This document shows, one piece after another, positions 52,142 to 62,217 of a DNA stretch of 64,000 nt. The DNA is from Agromyces salentinus (GTDB lineage Bacteria; Actinomycetota; Actinomycetes; Actinomycetales; Microbacteriaceae). The notes under the pieces were generated by a model. That model saw only the letters and a list, made by a program, of their open reading frames with translations. It had not been told where the DNA came from and searched no databases. The stretch covers positions 103,693 through 167,692 of the forward strand of contig NZ_WBIR01000009.1 in the NCBI RefSeq assembly GCF_009749395.1. The letters run 5' to 3'. The translations under genes and the position numbers were made by a program. Numbering within the stretch: position 1 is the stretch's first letter; each line of letters opens with the position of its first letter.

Positions 52142-52956
52142 CGATGCGCAGCCGCGCCGACGTCGTCGACGCGAAGCGCATCGTCGTGAAGGTCGGCTCG
52201 TCCTCGATCAGCGGGGAGAACGCCGCGCAGATCGAGCCGCTCGTCGACGCACTCGCGGCGGTCCATGGCCGGGGGGCCGAGATCATCCTGGTCTCCTCCG
52301 GCGCCATCGCGACCGCGATCCCGTTCCTGTCGCTCGACGGGCGCCCCGATGACCTCGCGACCCAGCAGGCGGCTGCCGCGGTCGGGCAGAACGTGCTGAT
52401 GTGGCGCTATCAGACGAGCCTCGACCGGTACGGCATCATCGCGGGCCAGGTCCTGCTGACCGCCGGCGACCTCGAGAACGCCACGCCGCGCTCGAATGCG
52501 CAACGTGCGATGGACCGACTGCTCGCGCTCCGGGTCCTTCCGATCGTCAACGAGAACGACACCGTCGCCACGCATGAGATCCGCTTCGGCGACAACGACC
52601 GCCTCGCGGCGCTCGTCGCCCAGCTCGTCGGCGCCGACCTGCTCGTCCTGCTCTCCGACGTCGATGCGCTCTACACGAAGCCCCCGCATCTCGACGGCGC
52701 GGAGCGCATCGCGCATGTGCCGTTCGGCGACGAGCTGGCCGGCATCGAGATCGGATCCGCGGGGCGCGCCGGCGTCGGCACCGGGGGAGCGGAGACGAAG
52801 GTGTCGGCCGCGCGCATCGCCGCAGCCGCCGGCACGGCGGTGCTGATCACCGCGACGACCCTCGTCGCGGAGGCCCTCGAGGGAGCCCCGATCGGCACCT
52901 GGTTCGATGCCGCAGCCGAGCGTCACACTGGCCAGGCAGAGGCGGCGCTCGCCTAG
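52138..52956 (+). CDS. proB: Glutamate 5-kinase, PUA-less
   Basis: 272-residue amino-acid kinase catalysing the first step of proline synthesis. [48 protein letters not shown] and [15 protein letters not shown] are intact. It ends after the kinase domain, lacking the C-terminal PUA domain of E. coli ProB (367 residues). ATG 52138 overlaps the obgE stop. Its TAG stop forms part of the -10 box for proA. Confidence 0.96.
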   Translation: MTMRSRADVVDAKRIVVKVGSSSISGENAAQIEPLVDALAAVHGRGAEIILVSSGAIATAIPFLSLDGRPDDLATQQAAAAVGQNVLMWRYQTSLDRYGIIAGQVLLTAGDLENATPRSNAQRAMDRLLALRVLPIVNENDTVATHEIRFGDNDRLAALVAQLVGADLLVLLSDVDALYTKPPHLDGAERIAHVPFGDELAGIEIGSAGRAGVGTGGAETKVSAARIAAAAGTAVLITATTLVAEALEGAPIGTWFDAAAERHTGQAEAALA

Positions 52957-52965
52957 GCTGAAGCC

Positions 52966-52966
<1 letters not shown>
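52954..52966 (+). promoter_or_regulatory. -10 box of leaderless proA, overlapping the proB stop
   Basis: TAGGCT (52954-52959) starts with the proB TAG stop and lies six bases before the proA ATG at 52966. No ribosome site is present, so proA should be made from its own leaderless RNA as well as by read-through. Confidence 0.55.
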
Positions 52967-54234
<1,268 letters not shown>

Positions 54235-54240
54235 CGTCGC

Positions 54241-54246
54241 TAGACT
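54241..54246 (+). promoter_or_regulatory. -10 box for the small membrane protein/nadD unit
   Basis: TAGACT seven bases after the proA stop, giving a leader of about 33 bases that includes AAAGGAAA before the ATG at 54286. Confidence 0.45.
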
Positions 54247-54285
54247 GTCTCGAGCACCACTGAAGTCTTCGAAAGGAAACGGCGC

Positions 54286-54513
54286 ATGAGCCTCTCCAGC
54301 ACGGTCCTGACCGGCATCCTCACGTCCGAGTCGGTGAACGCGCGCGAGCTGCCCATGGACTCCTGGGTCTTCGGGCTCATCGCGCTCGTGATCTTCGCCG
54401 CGCTGGCATTCGTCACCGCCTCCTACCGCGACGTGGCCAACCGTCACCGGGCCAAGGCCGAGGCGTTCGCCGCGCGCCACGGAGCCGACCACGGCGAGCA
54501 CGGCGGTCACTGA
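54286..54513 (+). CDS. Small single-pass membrane protein, unknown
   Basis: 75 residues: a short N-terminal part, one transmembrane helix (about 27-46, [20 protein letters not shown]) and a charged His-rich tail ([12 protein letters not shown]). No family recognised. It has a clear ribosome site (GAAAGGAAA, nine bases upstream) and a likely promoter, so it is probably real. The His-rich tail could bind metal; that is only a suggestion. Confidence 0.75.
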   Translation: MSLSSTVLTGILTSESVNARELPMDSWVFGLIALVIFAALAFVTASYRDVANRHRAKAEAFAARHGADHGEHGGH

Positions 54514-54527
54514 GCCGGTTCGCCATC

Positions 54528-55130
54528 GTGACCACCGGTGAGACGCGTCGACCTCGGGTCGGCGTCATGGGCGGAACGTTCGACCCGATCCACCATGGTC
54601 ACCTCGTCGCCGCGAGCGAGGTCGCGCAGTCGCTCGACCTCGACGAGGTCGTCTTCGTGCCGACGGGGCAGCCGAGCTACAAGACGAACGTCACGGAGGC
54701 CGAGCACCGGTACCTGATGACCGTGATCGCGACGGCGTCGAATCCGCGCTTCACCGTGAGCCGGGTCGACGTCGACCGCGCGAAGCCGACGTTCACCATC
54801 GACACGCTGCGCGACCTGCGCCGCGAGCGCGCCGACGCCGACCTGTTCTTCATCACGGGGGCCGACGCCATCGCGCAGATCCTCTCCTGGAAGGACGTCG
54901 CGGAGCTCTGGGAACTGGCGCACTTCGTGGCTGTGAGTCGACCGGGACATGTGCTCTCCATTCACGGATTGCCGGAGCAGGACGTAAGCTTGTTGGAGGT
55001 CCCGGCCTTGGCGATTTCATCGACCGATTGCCGAGACAGGGTGCGCCGGGGTTTCCCGGTGTGGTACTTGGTCCCCGATGGGGTCGTCCAGTACATCTCG
55101 AAGCACCACCTCTATCGGAGTGTCGAATGA
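54528..55130 (+). CDS. nadD: Nicotinate-nucleotide adenylyltransferase
   Basis: 200-residue enzyme making nicotinate adenine dinucleotide in NAD synthesis. The nucleotidyltransferase motif [12 protein letters not shown] and the C-terminal [13 protein letters not shown] are present. Start GTG 54528 is 14 bases after the preceding stop with no strong ribosome site. Overlaps the next gene by ATGA; rsfS further downstream is a frequent nadD neighbour. Confidence 0.96.
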   Translation: MTTGETRRPRVGVMGGTFDPIHHGHLVAASEVAQSLDLDEVVFVPTGQPSYKTNVTEAEHRYLMTVIATASNPRFTVSRVDVDRAKPTFTIDTLRDLRRERADADLFFITGADAIAQILSWKDVAELWELAHFVAVSRPGHVLSIHGLPEQDVSLLEVPALAISSTDCRDRVRRGFPVWYLVPDGVVQYISKHHLYRSVE

Positions 55131-56296
55131 CGTCGTCGCAGGAACCACAGCTGACGCGCCGCGAGATGCGCGAGCGCGAACGCCTGCAGCAGCAGGCGAC
55201 TTCGCCGACCCCGAATGACGCTCCGGCGGCCCTCCCGCCCGTGACTCCCGTCGTACAGCAGCCGATCGCACCACCGGCCCCCGTGCCCGCGTACGCCGCT
55301 CCCACGCCCGCGGGCCAGGGTTCCGCGAACGGCATCGCCGTACCGCGCCAGGCGCCCCCGGCCTCGCCCTACGGACAGCCTTCGCAGGTCCCGGCGCCGT
55401 ACCCGAACACGGGCACGGCGGCGCCGGTGCCCGCCCCCCTCCCGCCTGCGGCCGCCGCGCCCGTGAGCTTCGCGCCGACGCCCGCGACGCCCGCTCCTGC
55501 GGCCCCGCCCGCGCCGTCCGCACGCACGCCCGAGCGCACCCTGACGCGTCGCGAGCTCCGGGCGATGCTCGGCGACGCGGCGACCGACCACGATGACCTC
55601 GACGACGTCGACGTCGACGAGGTCGCGGGTGCGACCGCGATGGACGCGCCACGCGCGCCGGCATCCGCAGCATACCCATCGGTCTCGCCGGTTCCGACGA
55701 CGGCGTCCGGAGATCTGTATCCGCCCACCGGCATGCACCCGAACGCAGGCGTGCCGCGGCAGCCGATTCCGCATCAGGAGTCGGCCGCAGCCGCCGCTGA
55801 GCAGCCGCTCGCGACGCCGAAGCCCGTGGGCCACTGGACTTCGCAACTGGATGCCCCGGTCGAGCCGCAGCCCTACGACCAGGTGCTCTCCCGTGGCGGC
55901 GTCGGTCGCGGCGTGCCGACCACCACCAACGCGCTCATCCTTCCGTCGCTGCCCGATCACACGGGCATCCCCGCACCGCTCGCCGACAACGGCGAGATCA
56001 TCGTGACGGGCTCGATCGACCTCCCGCGCAGTTACGGCGCCACCGGCGTGCATCCGAGCCAGATCGATTCGGCCGATGTCGACCGGCTGTTCGACCAGGT
56101 CGAGGACGGCGCCAGCGCGGGCGCCCCGGTCTCCGCCACGAGGGCCATCAGCACGCAGAGTGCGGCGAAGGCCGTCATGACGCCCCCGTCGAAAGAGGGC
56201 ATGAACGTGCCCCTCGTCCTCGCCGTGACCGCGGGCGTCCTGGCGCTCGGCGTCGTCGCCACGCTCGTCATCGGCGCCCTCACCGGGCTCTTCTGA
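55127..56296 (+). CDS. Pro/Ala-rich single-pass membrane protein, unknown
   Basis: 389 residues. Two basic LTRRE motifs ([10 protein letters not shown] near residue 9 and LTRRELRAM about residue 140) flank a disordered Pro/Ala-rich part; a second disordered region follows, and one C-terminal helix (about 364-386, [25 protein letters not shown]) anchors it with the bulk in the cytoplasm. No enzyme motif is seen. Position between nadD and rsfS, with an ATGA overlap to nadD, supports a real gene. Similar LTRRE-type proteins occur in related actinobacteria; function unknown. Confidence 0.8.
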   Translation: MTSSQEPQLTRREMRERERLQQQATSPTPNDAPAALPPVTPVVQQPIAPPAPVPAYAAPTPAGQGSANGIAVPRQAPPASPYGQPSQVPAPYPNTGTAAPVPAPLPPAAAAPVSFAPTPATPAPAAPPAPSARTPERTLTRRELRAMLGDAATDHDDLDDVDVDEVAGATAMDAPRAPASAAYPSVSPVPTTASGDLYPPTGMHPNAGVPRQPIPHQESAAAAAEQPLATPKPVGHWTSQLDAPVEPQPYDQVLSRGGVGRGVPTTTNALILPSLPDHTGIPAPLADNGEIIVTGSIDLPRSYGATGVHPSQIDSADVDRLFDQVEDGASAGAPVSATRAISTQSAAKAVMTPPSKEGMNVPLVLAVTAGVLALGVVATLVIGALTGLF

Positions 56297-56340
56297 GTCC
56301 CGGCTCCTCCAGCCATCCATTCCAGACCGGAAACGAGCGT

Positions 56341-56709
56341 ATGACCGCATCCGACCACGCCCTCGACTCACTCGCCATCGCGGCGCGCGCAGCAGACTCG
56401 AAGGGCGGCGACGACCTCGTCGCACTCGACGTGTCGCAGCCGCTTCCGTTCGCCGACATCTTCCTCCTCGTGACCGGAACGTCGGAGCGGAACGTCATCG
56501 CGATCGCCGACGAGATCGAGGACGTCCTCCGCGACGCCGGGACGAAGACCCTCCGCCGCGAGGGGCACAGCACCGGCCGTTGGATCCTGCTCGATTTCGG
56601 CGACCTCGTCGTGCACGTCTTCCACCCTGAGGACCGCATGTACTACGGCCTCGAGCGGCTGTGGCTCGACTGCCCGGCAGTGCCGCTGGAGCCGCTCCTG
56701 GCCGGCTGA
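56341..56709 (+). CDS. rsfS: Ribosomal silencing factor RsfS
   Basis: 122-residue protein that binds L14 and blocks joining of ribosomal subunits under starvation. The DUF143 signature (DIFLLVTGTSERNVIAIADEIED, GWILLDFGDLVVHVFHPEDRMYYGLERLW with R for G) is complete. ATG 56341 has GGAAACG upstream. Last gene before tRNA-Ala. Confidence 0.96.
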   Translation: MTASDHALDSLAIAARAADSKGGDDLVALDVSQPLPFADIFLLVTGTSERNVIAIADEIEDVLRDAGTKTLRREGHSTGRWILLDFGDLVVHVFHPEDRMYYGLERLWLDCPAVPLEPLLAG

Positions 56710-56765
56710 CGAAGCGGGCGATCAGCCGAGCATCCCTCGATTTCGTTCAGGGCGTGAGGCTGGTG

Positions 56766-56771
56766 TAAGCT
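56766..56771 (+). promoter_or_regulatory. -10 box of tRNA-Ala
   Basis: TAAGCT about 28 bases before the tRNA; the -35 side is not clear. Confidence 0.45.
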
Positions 56772-56799
56772 CAATTCGTTGCCTCAAGCGAGGCAGAAC

Positions 56800-56875
56800 G
56801 GGTCTGTGGCGCAGCTGGTAGCGCACCTGCATGGCATGCAGGGGGTCAGGGGTTCGAGTCCCCTCAGATCCACCA
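56800..56875 (+). tRNA. tRNA-Ala (anticodon GGC)
   Basis: 76 bases with a 7-pair acceptor stem (GGGTCTG / CAGATCC, one G-T pair), D loop GCAGCTGGTAGCGC, anticodon arm CCTGC-ATGGCAT-GCAGG with anticodon GGC at 56833-56835, T arm AGGGGTTCGAGTCCCCT, and an encoded CCA end. It reads GCC and GCU alanine codons; GCC dominates in this genome. Confidence 0.97.
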
Positions 56876-56884
56876 AATCACGGA

Positions 56885-56914
56885 TGACCGGCACTTTCGA
56901 GTGCCGGTCATTTT
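56885..56914 (+). terminator. Intrinsic terminator after tRNA-Ala
   Basis: TGACCGGCACT and AGTGCCGGTCA enclose a TTCG tetraloop and are followed by TTTT, the only hairpin in the window with a clear T-run. Confidence 0.9.
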
Positions 56915-56923
56915 CGTTTCAGC

Positions 56924-56971
56924 TCGGTTCCGACTGGGCACTGACTCTCGGTTCCGACTGGGCACCGAGTC
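56924..56971 (+). repeat. Two tandem copies of a 24-base unit downstream of tRNA-Ala
   Basis: TCGGTTCCGACTGGGCAC occurs at 56924-56941 and 56948-56965 (period 24; the 6-base spacers TGACTC and CGAGTC differ). It lies after the tRNA terminator in the 239-base gap before the TMEM175 gene, which has no supported gene and only a weak -10 (TAGCGT at 57037). Confidence 0.8.
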
Positions 56972-57114
56972 GCCGGCGAACCGGATTCGTGGCGATCCAT
57001 GATGACGTCGGGCGAACGGGTCCTGCACCCAGCCGATAGCGTGGGACATCCGAAGACCGAGGGCGACTGACGACCCCGGTCGGCGTGGCCGCACGGGATT
57101 CCGGGGGAGACAGG

Positions 57115-57732
57115 ATGGCACGCACCGAACGCGGACTCGACCGCCTCGTGAACTTCTCCGACGCGACCGTCGCGATCGCCATCACGATCCTGATCCTGCC
57201 GCTCGTCGATCTCGCCGGTGACATCGGCGACCAGCACTTCGGCGAGTTCTTCGCCGCGAACGTGGGCTCGTTCGTCGCATTCGTCGTCACCTTCGCGGTC
57301 ATCGGGAGGTTCTGGGTCATCCACCATCGAGTGTTCGAGCTGGTGCGCGACTACTCGCCCGGACTCGTCTGGGCGAACATGCTCTGGCTGGCCAGCATCG
57401 TGTTCCTCCCGTTCGCGGCGAACGCCGTCTCGACGCGCGAGAGCGTGGACGGCAGCTTCGACGCCGCCTACATCGGCACGATGATCGTGACGACGACCGC
57501 CATGCTCATCATCGACCTGACCCTCCGGCGGGAGCCCGCGCTGCTCGTCGACGGCGCAGTGGGCGCCATCGATCCGAGCCGCTCGATCAGCGTGCTCGTC
57601 GCGCTGCTCGTCGCTGGCCTGCTGGCCTTTCTCGTGCCCGCGATCGGCATGTTGTGGGTGCTGCTCCTGTTCGCTGCGCCGCTGGTCGCGAGGGCGCTCC
57701 GCGCCCTCGTTCCCAGCATCCACCGCGCCTAG
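57115..57732 (+). CDS. TMEM175-family potassium channel-like protein
   Basis: 205-residue membrane protein with six hydrophobic helices. The family's RxxxFSD signature is at residues 10-16 (RLVNFSD) followed by AIAITILILPL, the pore-lining first helix in bacterial TMEM175. Such proteins are tetrameric potassium leak channels. ATG 57115 follows GGGGGAGACAGG; an in-frame ATG 30 bases upstream is less likely. Single-gene unit. Confidence 0.9.
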   Translation: MARTERGLDRLVNFSDATVAIAITILILPLVDLAGDIGDQHFGEFFAANVGSFVAFVVTFAVIGRFWVIHHRVFELVRDYSPGLVWANMLWLASIVFLPFAANAVSTRESVDGSFDAAYIGTMIVTTTAMLIIDLTLRREPALLVDGAVGAIDPSRSISVLVALLVAGLLAFLVPAIGMLWVLLLFAAPLVARALRALVPSIHRA

Positions 57733-57763
57733 GCGGGCGGTTGCCGCCGTACGGCGCGGTTCC

Positions 57764-57792
57764 TTGACCCCCTTCCGGGTGGAGAACACAAT
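57764..57792 (+). promoter_or_regulatory. Promoter of the coiled-coil membrane protein gene
   Basis: TTGACC (57764-57769) and CACAAT (57787-57792) with a 17-base spacer, 35 bases before the ATG at 57827. Confidence 0.6.
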
Positions 57793-57826
57793 TGGGTGTC
57801 AGCAACGCATGGGAAGCAGGGAGAGC

Positions 57827-58366
57827 ATGAGCGACGCGAGCACTCGTCCGGTCTACAGCCAGGGAGCCTCGAGCGAGCCGGCGGTGACGCGGGCCGAGCC
57901 GGGTCTGCCCGACGACGGATTCCCCGAGCTCCAGGACGGCACCACGTCGGCGGAGGTCGCTCCCGAGAAGGCGACGAGCGGCCGCGTCTGGAGCCGCGAC
58001 CTGCGGTTCATGCTGGTCGTCCTGGTCGCCATCGCGGCGCTCTTCCTGGCGTTCGCACTGCTCATCGCGTTCAGCCCCACGGGCGCCGCGATCAGCGCCC
58101 TCGCGATCATCGCGGCGCCGATCGCGACCATGGTGGCGGCGTATTACGGCATCTCGCTGGCGCTGCGCCAGGTGAGCGAGGCCAGGCATGCGGCCGAGGC
58201 GGCGGAGGCTCGCGCGCGTGCCGCCGAGACGAGCGCCCGGGAGTCCGACGCCTGGGCCGCCCAGATGGAGTCCGGCCTCCGGGTCGCCGTCGCGAAGCTC
58301 AAGGGCGCCTCCGTCGACACGCGCGACGTCGAGCGGGCGGCCGGCACCCCCGACGAGTTCTTCTGA
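57827..58366 (+). CDS. Membrane protein with two helices and C-terminal coiled coil, unknown
   Basis: 179 residues: an acidic, disordered 55-residue N-terminus, two adjacent transmembrane helices (about 63-86 and 90-110), then an Ala/Glu/Arg-rich segment (VSEARHAAEAAEARARAAET, about 118-137) that should form a coiled coil. No family recognised. ATG 57827 has GGGAGAG directly before it and a good promoter upstream. Confidence 0.75.
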   Translation: MSDASTRPVYSQGASSEPAVTRAEPGLPDDGFPELQDGTTSAEVAPEKATSGRVWSRDLRFMLVVLVAIAALFLAFALLIAFSPTGAAISALAIIAAPIATMVAAYYGISLALRQVSEARHAAEAAEARARAAETSARESDAWAAQMESGLRVAVAKLKGASVDTRDVERAAGTPDEFF

Positions 58367-58377
58367 TCCGTCCGAAT

Positions 58378-58415
58378 GGAACGGCCCGGTCCTCGAGAGG
58401 GGACCGGGCCGTTCC
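58378..58415. terminator. Bidirectional terminator before the oxoacid dehydrogenase operon end
   Basis: A perfect 15-base inverted repeat, GGAACGGCCCGGTCC (58378-58392) against GGACCGGGCCGTTCC (58401-58415), with an eight-base loop, between convergent genes. Confidence 0.85.
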
Positions 58416-58430
58416 GTCGTCGTGGCGAGA

Positions 58431-59939
58431 TCAGAGGTCGGCCAGGACCGAGACGGGTCGTTCGATCGAGCGCGCGACCTCGGTCAGGAAGGCGGCGGCC
58501 TCCGCCCCGTCGCAGACGCGATGGTCGAACGACACGGTCAACTCCGTGACGCGGCGAACGGCCAGTGCTCCGTCGACGACCCACGGGCGCTCGACGATGC
58601 GACCGATGCCGAGCATCGCCGCCTGCGGATGGTTGATGATGGCGGCCGACCCGTCGACCCCCAGCGTGCCGTAGTTGTTCAGCGTGAAGGTCCCGCCGGA
58701 CAGGGCCGAGGGCGGGAACCGTCCCGACGACGCCTGTTCGGTGCGTTCCGCGATCGCGTCGCGCAACACGCGGAGCGACATGCGGCCGGCGCCGTGCACG
58801 ACCGGCACGACGAGCCCGCGCGGCGTCTGGGCGGCCATGCCGAGGTGCACGTCGTCGTGGAACACGATCTCGTCCCGCTCGGCATCGAAGGCCGCGTTCA
58901 ACGACGGATGCCGCACCAGGGCCGCGACCGTGAACCTGGCCACGAGCGCGGTGATGCCGAAGCTCTCGCCGGTCGCCGCGAGCAGATCCCGACGGGCCTC
59001 GAAGAGGCCTGTCGCGTCGACGTCCATCCAGACCGTGGCATCCGGGATCTCTCGGCGCGAGCGCGTGAACTGGGCGGCGGCGGCCTTCTGCAAGCGATCG
59101 AGCGGAACCCGCCGTTCGCCGCTCGTGCGCCCGGGCTCCGCAGCGTCGGCCTCGGCGTCGCGATGGCCCGATGGCGCGGCCGACGCATCGGCGGCGGGAG
59201 CCGGCGCTGCGGCAGGAGCCGGCACCGCGATGGGGCCGTCACCGCGACGGGCGATGAAGGACTCGACGTCGCGGCGGACCACGAGGTGCTGCGGTCCGCT
59301 GCCCTCGAGCCGGCTCGCATCGAACCCGTGTTCGCGGGCGAGACGGCGCACGAGCGGCGACACGACGGGGGACCGGCGCGCGGGATCCAGCTCGAGGATC
59401 GCCGTTGCCGTCGAGGCAGGCCCCTCGCCATCGGGGGATCCGGCCGGTTCCGCCGGGCCCGATCCGCGTCCACGACCGAAGCGGGACGGCGCCGACGAGG
59501 ATCGAACGGTCGGGGCACTCGCCCTGGTCCCGTATCCGATCAGTACGGCGCCGGACTCCTCCGCCGGCGCCGACTCCGCCACGACGATGCCGGGCTCTGC
59601 CGGCTGGGCGGTCGCGGGCGACTCGGCACCCGAGTTCGTTCCGCCGCCGGTGCCGGCCTGCGCAGTCGGGGCCGCGTTCGGTTCGGCCGCATCCGCGGCT
59701 TCCGGCTGCGCAAGGCTCAGGAGCACCTGGCCGGCGTGCAGCACCTGGCCCACCTCGCCCCCGAGCGCGGCGACGACGCCGGCGAACGGGGTCGGCAGTT
59801 GCACGACCGACTTCGCCGACTCAAGTTCGACGACCGGTTGGTCGATGCGCACCTCGTCGCCGGGCTGGACGAGCCAGGCGACGACCTCGGCCTCGGTCAG
59901 TCCCTCGCCCAGGTCGGGGAGGATGAAGTCCCGGTTCAT
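58431..59939 (-). CDS. Dihydrolipoamide acyltransferase (E2) of a branched-chain-type 2-oxoacid dehydrogenase
   Basis: 502-residue E2 core. Order: lipoyl domain (1-78) with Lys43 in ELESAKSVV as the lipoylation site, an Ala/Pro/Glu-rich swinging linker, a peripheral-subunit-binding domain (about 180-215, SPLVRRLAREHGFDASRLEG), a second linker, and the acyltransferase domain ending with His473 and Asp477 in FDHRVCDG. ATG 59939 overlaps the E1beta stop. BkdC-like; no E3 gene is nearby, so lipoamide dehydrogenase must come from elsewhere. Confidence 0.93.
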   Translation of the reverse strand: MNRDFILPDLGEGLTEAEVVAWLVQPGDEVRIDQPVVELESAKSVVQLPTPFAGVVAALGGEVGQVLHAGQVLLSLAQPEAADAAEPNAAPTAQAGTGGGTNSGAESPATAQPAEPGIVVAESAPAEESGAVLIGYGTRASAPTVRSSSAPSRFGRGRGSGPAEPAGSPDGEGPASTATAILELDPARRSPVVSPLVRRLAREHGFDASRLEGSGPQHLVVRRDVESFIARRGDGPIAVPAPAAAPAPAADASAAPSGHRDAEADAAEPGRTSGERRVPLDRLQKAAAAQFTRSRREIPDATVWMDVDATGLFEARRDLLAATGESFGITALVARFTVAALVRHPSLNAAFDAERDEIVFHDDVHLGMAAQTPRGLVVPVVHGAGRMSLRVLRDAIAERTEQASSGRFPPSALSGGTFTLNNYGTLGVDGSAAIINHPQAAMLGIGRIVERPWVVDGALAVRRVTELTVSFDHRVCDGAEAAAFLTEVARSIERPVSVLADL

Positions 59940-60964
59940 GCGAGGTCCCATTCCCACGTGGCGAGCGCGGCGAGCACGCGATCGGGCGTCGGGAGGTGGA
60001 ACTCCTCGAGCTTCGGCGACGGGTAGGGGATGTCGAAGCCGGTGATGCGGAGCACGGGCGCCGCGAGGTGGTGGAAGTTGCGCTCGGTCACGCGTGCGGC
60101 GACCTCGGCACCGTATCCGCCGAACTGCGCGGCCTCGTGGATCACCGCGGCTCGCGAGGTCTTGCGCACGGAGGCGGACACGGTCTCATCATCGAAGGGC
60201 GAGAGGCTCCGCAGGTCGACGACCTCGATCGAGAGCCCCTCGGCAACTGCGGCATCCGCTGCCTCGAGCGCGGTGCGAACGGTGGGTCCGTAGGCCAGCA
60301 GCGTCACGTCGGCGCCCTCGCGCACGACGACGGCCCGGTCCATCGGCGCCGTGCGCACCGGAAGCTCGAGCGCATCCTTGGCCCAGTACCGGCTCTTCGG
60401 CTCCATGAAGACGACGGGGTCCTCGCTCTCGATGGCCTCGCGCAGCATCGAGTACGCGTCGGCGGGGTTCGAGGGCATGACCACGGTGAGGCCCGGCGTC
60501 GCCGTCCAGTAGGCCTCGGACGAATCCGAGTGGTGCTCGACCCCGCCGATCGCGCCGGCGCACGGGATGCGCACGACCATCGGCAGCGGCATCCGCCCCT
60601 TCGTCCGATTGCGCATCTTCGCCACGTGCGAGACCATCTGCTCGAACGCGGGATAGCTGAACGCGTCGAACTGCATCTCGACGACGGGTCGCATGCCGTA
60701 CATCGCCATGCCGATGGCCGTTCCGACGATGCCGGACTCGGCCAGCGGTGAGTCCCAGATGCGGTCCTCGCCGAACGTGGACTGCAGGCCGTCGGTCACG
60801 CGGAAGACGCCGCCGAGGGGCCCGACGTCCTCGCCGTAGACGACGACGCGGTCGTCGGCGGCCATGGCGTCGCGGAGCGCCGCGTTCAGCGCGCCCGCCA
60901 TCGTGAGCGTCGCGGGTGCGGATGCCGCGGGCTCGGGTCGTGCGTCGGTGCGGGTCGCGCTCAT
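59936..60964 (-). CDS. 2-oxoacid dehydrogenase E1 beta subunit
   Basis: 342-residue beta subunit of the thiamine diphosphate-dependent decarboxylase. VYGEDVGPLGGVFRVTDGL, WDSPLAESGIVGTAIGMAMYGMRP and HHSDSSEAYW are typical of the BkdB/PdhB-type beta subunit. It completes the active site with E1alpha. ATG 60964 overlaps the E1alpha stop by four bases. Branched-chain 2-oxoacids are the likely substrates given the adjacent Lrp regulator, but pyruvate cannot be excluded. Confidence 0.94.
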   Translation of the reverse strand: MSATRTDARPEPAASAPATLTMAGALNAALRDAMAADDRVVVYGEDVGPLGGVFRVTDGLQSTFGEDRIWDSPLAESGIVGTAIGMAMYGMRPVVEMQFDAFSYPAFEQMVSHVAKMRNRTKGRMPLPMVVRIPCAGAIGGVEHHSDSSEAYWTATPGLTVVMPSNPADAYSMLREAIESEDPVVFMEPKSRYWAKDALELPVRTAPMDRAVVVREGADVTLLAYGPTVRTALEAADAAVAEGLSIEVVDLRSLSPFDDETVSASVRKTSRAAVIHEAAQFGGYGAEVAARVTERNFHHLAAPVLRITGFDIPYPSPKLEEFHLPTPDRVLAALATWEWDLA

Positions 60965-62109
60965 CGGGCGGCCCCGGCGTGTGCGGCGGGGGTGCTCCCG
61001 GATGCCGCGGCTTCGGCGAGCTCGGCCGCGAGGCGTCCGCGTTGCTCGAGGAGCGCGGCGCGGGGATTCGCGTAGACGTGGTCGAAGAGCTCGAGCGGGT
61101 CGATCGTCGCCTCCGCGGTCATGACCTGCCGCGTGTCGGCGGCGACCTGCTCCGCGGCATCCGCGATCTCGGTGCGCACGTCCTCGGGGAGGGCGCCCTC
61201 CGATACGAGATATCGCTCGAGTCGTTCGATGGGGTCCCGACGCTTCCAGTGCTCGACGTCGCGCGCCGCGCGGTATCGCGTGGGGTCGTCGGAGTTCGTG
61301 TGCGCCTCGATGCGGTACGTGAGGCCCTCGATGAGGGTCGGCCCTCCGCCCGACCGCGCGCGCTCGATCGCCGCGCGCGTGACGGCGAACATCGCGGCGA
61401 CGTCGTTCCCATCGACATGGAACCCGGGCATGCCGTAGCCGACGGCCTTGTCGGCGAGCGTGGCCGCCCGCGTCTGCCTCGAGAGCGGGACGCTGATGGC
61501 GAACTGGTTGTTCTGGACGATGAAGACGGTGGGCGTCTGCCAGACCGCCGCGAAGTTGAATGCCTCGTGGGCGTCGCCCTCGCTCGTCGCGCCGTCGCCG
61601 AGCATCGTGAGCGCGACGATCGGATCGTTGCGGAGGCGTGCGGCATGGCTCAGCCCGACGGCGTGCAGCGCCTGGGTGGCCAACGGCGTCGCCTGCGAGG
61701 CGGTGCGGTGCGCGTGCTGGTCGTAGCCGTTGTGCCAGTCGCCGCGGAACGAGGCGAGGATGTCGCCCGGCTCGATGCCGCGGGTGAGCAGCGCGACGCT
61801 GTCGCGGTAGGTCGGGAAGAACCAGTCACACGCCTCGAGCGCCGAGATGGCACCGATCTCGCAGGCCTCCTGGCCCAGCGCCGACGGGTAGGTCGCGAGC
61901 CGACCCTGCCTGGTGAGCGCCGTCACCTGGACGTCGAAGCGGCGTGCGACGACCATGCGGCGATAGAGATCGAGGAGCGTCGCCGGGTCGGGCAGGTCGA
62001 ACCCGCCGGTGGCGCTGCCATGCACGGCATGACCGGCGTTGTCGAGGAGCCGGATGGGCTTCTGGGACGGTAGGGACCGGGTATCGGGTCGCTCGACGCT
62101 GAGACTCAT
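60961..62109 (-). CDS. 2-oxoacid dehydrogenase E1 alpha subunit
   Basis: 382-residue alpha subunit that holds most of the thiamine diphosphate site: LGDGATSEGDAHEAFNFA ending in VQNNQ. RRMVVARRFD and PTYRDSVALLTRG are family features. The ATG at 62109 has GGAG just upstream; the frame stays open 22 codons further but that stretch holds a large inverted repeat. First gene of the E1alpha-E1beta-E2 unit; an Lrp-family gene precedes it on the same strand. Confidence 0.94.
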   Translation of the reverse strand: MSLSVERPDTRSLPSQKPIRLLDNAGHAVHGSATGGFDLPDPATLLDLYRRMVVARRFDVQVTALTRQGRLATYPSALGQEACEIGAISALEACDWFFPTYRDSVALLTRGIEPGDILASFRGDWHNGYDQHAHRTASQATPLATQALHAVGLSHAARLRNDPIVALTMLGDGATSEGDAHEAFNFAAVWQTPTVFIVQNNQFAISVPLSRQTRAATLADKAVGYGMPGFHVDGNDVAAMFAVTRAAIERARSGGGPTLIEGLTYRIEAHTNSDDPTRYRAARDVEHWKRRDPIERLERYLVSEGALPEDVRTEIADAAEQVAADTRQVMTAEATIDPLELFDHVYANPRAALLEQRGRLAAELAEAAASGSTPAAHAGAAR

Positions 62110-62129
62110 GGCTCCATCGTGGAACGAGG

Positions 62130-62177
62130 GGATGCCGCCGATCAGCGCTTTCCCGAAAGCGTGAACGATCGGCATCC
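62130..62177. promoter_or_regulatory. Nested inverted repeat between lrp and E1 alpha genes
   Basis: Outer arms GGATGCCGCCGATC (62130-62143) and GATCGGCATCC (62167-62177) flank an inner palindrome CGCTTTC-CC-GAAAGCG (62146-62161). The inner part could be an Lrp operator; the whole can fold as a hairpin in RNA. It has the same GGATGCC core as the other hairpins. Confidence 0.5.
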
Positions 62178-62217
62178 ACGCGGCGCAACGCAGGCCGTTC
62201 GTCCCGGCGGGAACGCC

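Noticed and set aside
56800..56971. Integrated element at the tRNA-Ala 3' end
   Set aside because: No integrase and no second copy of the tRNA 3' end in the window; only the short repeat remains, so no element is called.
56779..57039. 86-codon frame across tRNA-Ala and the tandem repeat
   Set aside because: It is in frame with the tRNA gene by chance, and its repeat peptide just reflects the 24-base DNA repeat.
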